6,423 bases of DNA from Lachnoclostridium sp. UBA1781. Its GTDB lineage: Bacteria > Bacillota > Clostridia > Lachnospirales > Lachnospiraceae. This document shows, piece after piece, positions 6,235 through 6,423 of the stretch. How positions within the stretch are numbered: position 1 is the stretch's first letter; the number at the start of each line of letters is the position of its first letter. Position numbers and translations under genes: made by a program. The notes below the pieces were generated by a model that saw only the letters and a program-made list of their open reading frames with translations, had not been told where the DNA came from and ran no database searches. The stretch covers positions 1-6,423 of the forward strand of contig DCGJ01000122.1 in assembly GCA_002315495.1 (NCBI GenBank). The letters run 5' to 3'.

Positions 6235-6296
6235 TCGGTCACCTCCGAAAAATACTTGTGCAAAACACTGATAGACATATCATAACAGAAAGCTGC

Positions 6297-6423
6297 TTAT
6301 TTTTCCATTCTTTGTTTGATGGAATTTGCGTGAGCGGTTAAGCCCTCGTTTTTCGCAAACAGTTCAACATCCTTGTGAACCTTTTCAAGCCCCTCTTTAG
6401 AATAACATATAATGCTTGATTTT
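6297..6423 (-). CDS. hisD: Histidinol dehydrogenase, C-terminal 41 residues (5' part beyond right edge)
   Basis: HisD oxidises L-histidinol to L-histidine in two NAD-dependent steps. Only the last 41 codons are in the window, ending with TAA at 6299-6297. The tail KSSIICYSKEGLEK, followed by ELFAKNEGLTAHANSI, matches the typical HisD C-terminus, in which S-x-E/K-x-L and the E-G-L-T-x-H-A motif are conserved; the histidine in T-A-H-A is the family's late metal-site histidine. The position just before hisB is the usual one. No start or catalytic core can be examined here. Confidence 0.92.
   Translation of the reverse strand, partial: KSSIICYSKEGLEKVHKDVELFAKNEGLTAHANSIKQRMEK

Noticed and set aside
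6235..6296. The 62-base gap between hisD and hisB checked for a promoter, hairpin or small gene
   Set aside because: Apart from the hisB ribosome site at 6241-6246, no convincing -10/-35 pair, stem or short frame with its own ribosome site was seen.

Overview
All genes in this window are read from the minus strand, so the gene order is right to left. It looks like chromosomal DNA of a low-to-mid GC Firmicute, most probably Lachnospiraceae or another clostridium. The reasons are the Firmicute order rimP-nusA-ylxR-ylxQ-infB, strong GGAGG-type ribosome binding sites, a NusA without the C-terminal acidic repeats of proteobacteria, and an infB with a very long low-complexity N-terminus. The assignment is inferred from family features; no search was run.

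The right half (6423 to about 4200) is the end of a histidine biosynthesis operon. It holds the last 41 codons of hisD, a complete hisB, a hisIE overlapping hisB by one base, and a 47-codon small membrane protein gene 14 bases after hisIE. The hisIE product is a three-part fusion. Its HisI and HisE parts look intact and active. They are preceded by about 215 residues of a HisA/HisF-like TIM barrel in which both catalytic aspartates read as asparagine and the phosphate-binding glycine loops are lost. No hisH, hisA or hisF lies at their usual place between hisB and hisIE.

Between the two operons (about 4208 to 4092) is a compact control region. It has a likely extended -10 promoter reading leftward, then a perfect 11-bp GC-rich hairpin with a GNRA loop and an interrupted U-tract, 25 bases before the rimP ribosome binding site. 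The hairpin can end his transcripts. Because it also lies inside the predicted rimP leader, it is a candidate attenuator of the operon that encodes NusA.

The left half is the transcription/translation operon rimP (30S maturation), nusA (elongation and termination), ylxR/rnpM (RNA-binding RNase P modulator), ylxQ (L7Ae-like RNA binder) and infB (IF-2, cut by the left edge just after the start of its G domain). ylxR/ylxQ and ylxQ/infB each overlap by exactly 8 bases, which suggests translational coupling. The IF-2 N-terminus carries two distinct repeat regions: six D-x-x-G units right after the first IF2_N domain, and a six-unit Arg/Gly/Gln-rich tandem array.

Most of the window is conserved housekeeping sequence. 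The less ordinary parts are the degenerate barrel on HisIE, the IF-2 D-x-x-G repeats, the hairpin in front of rimP and the small membrane protein.
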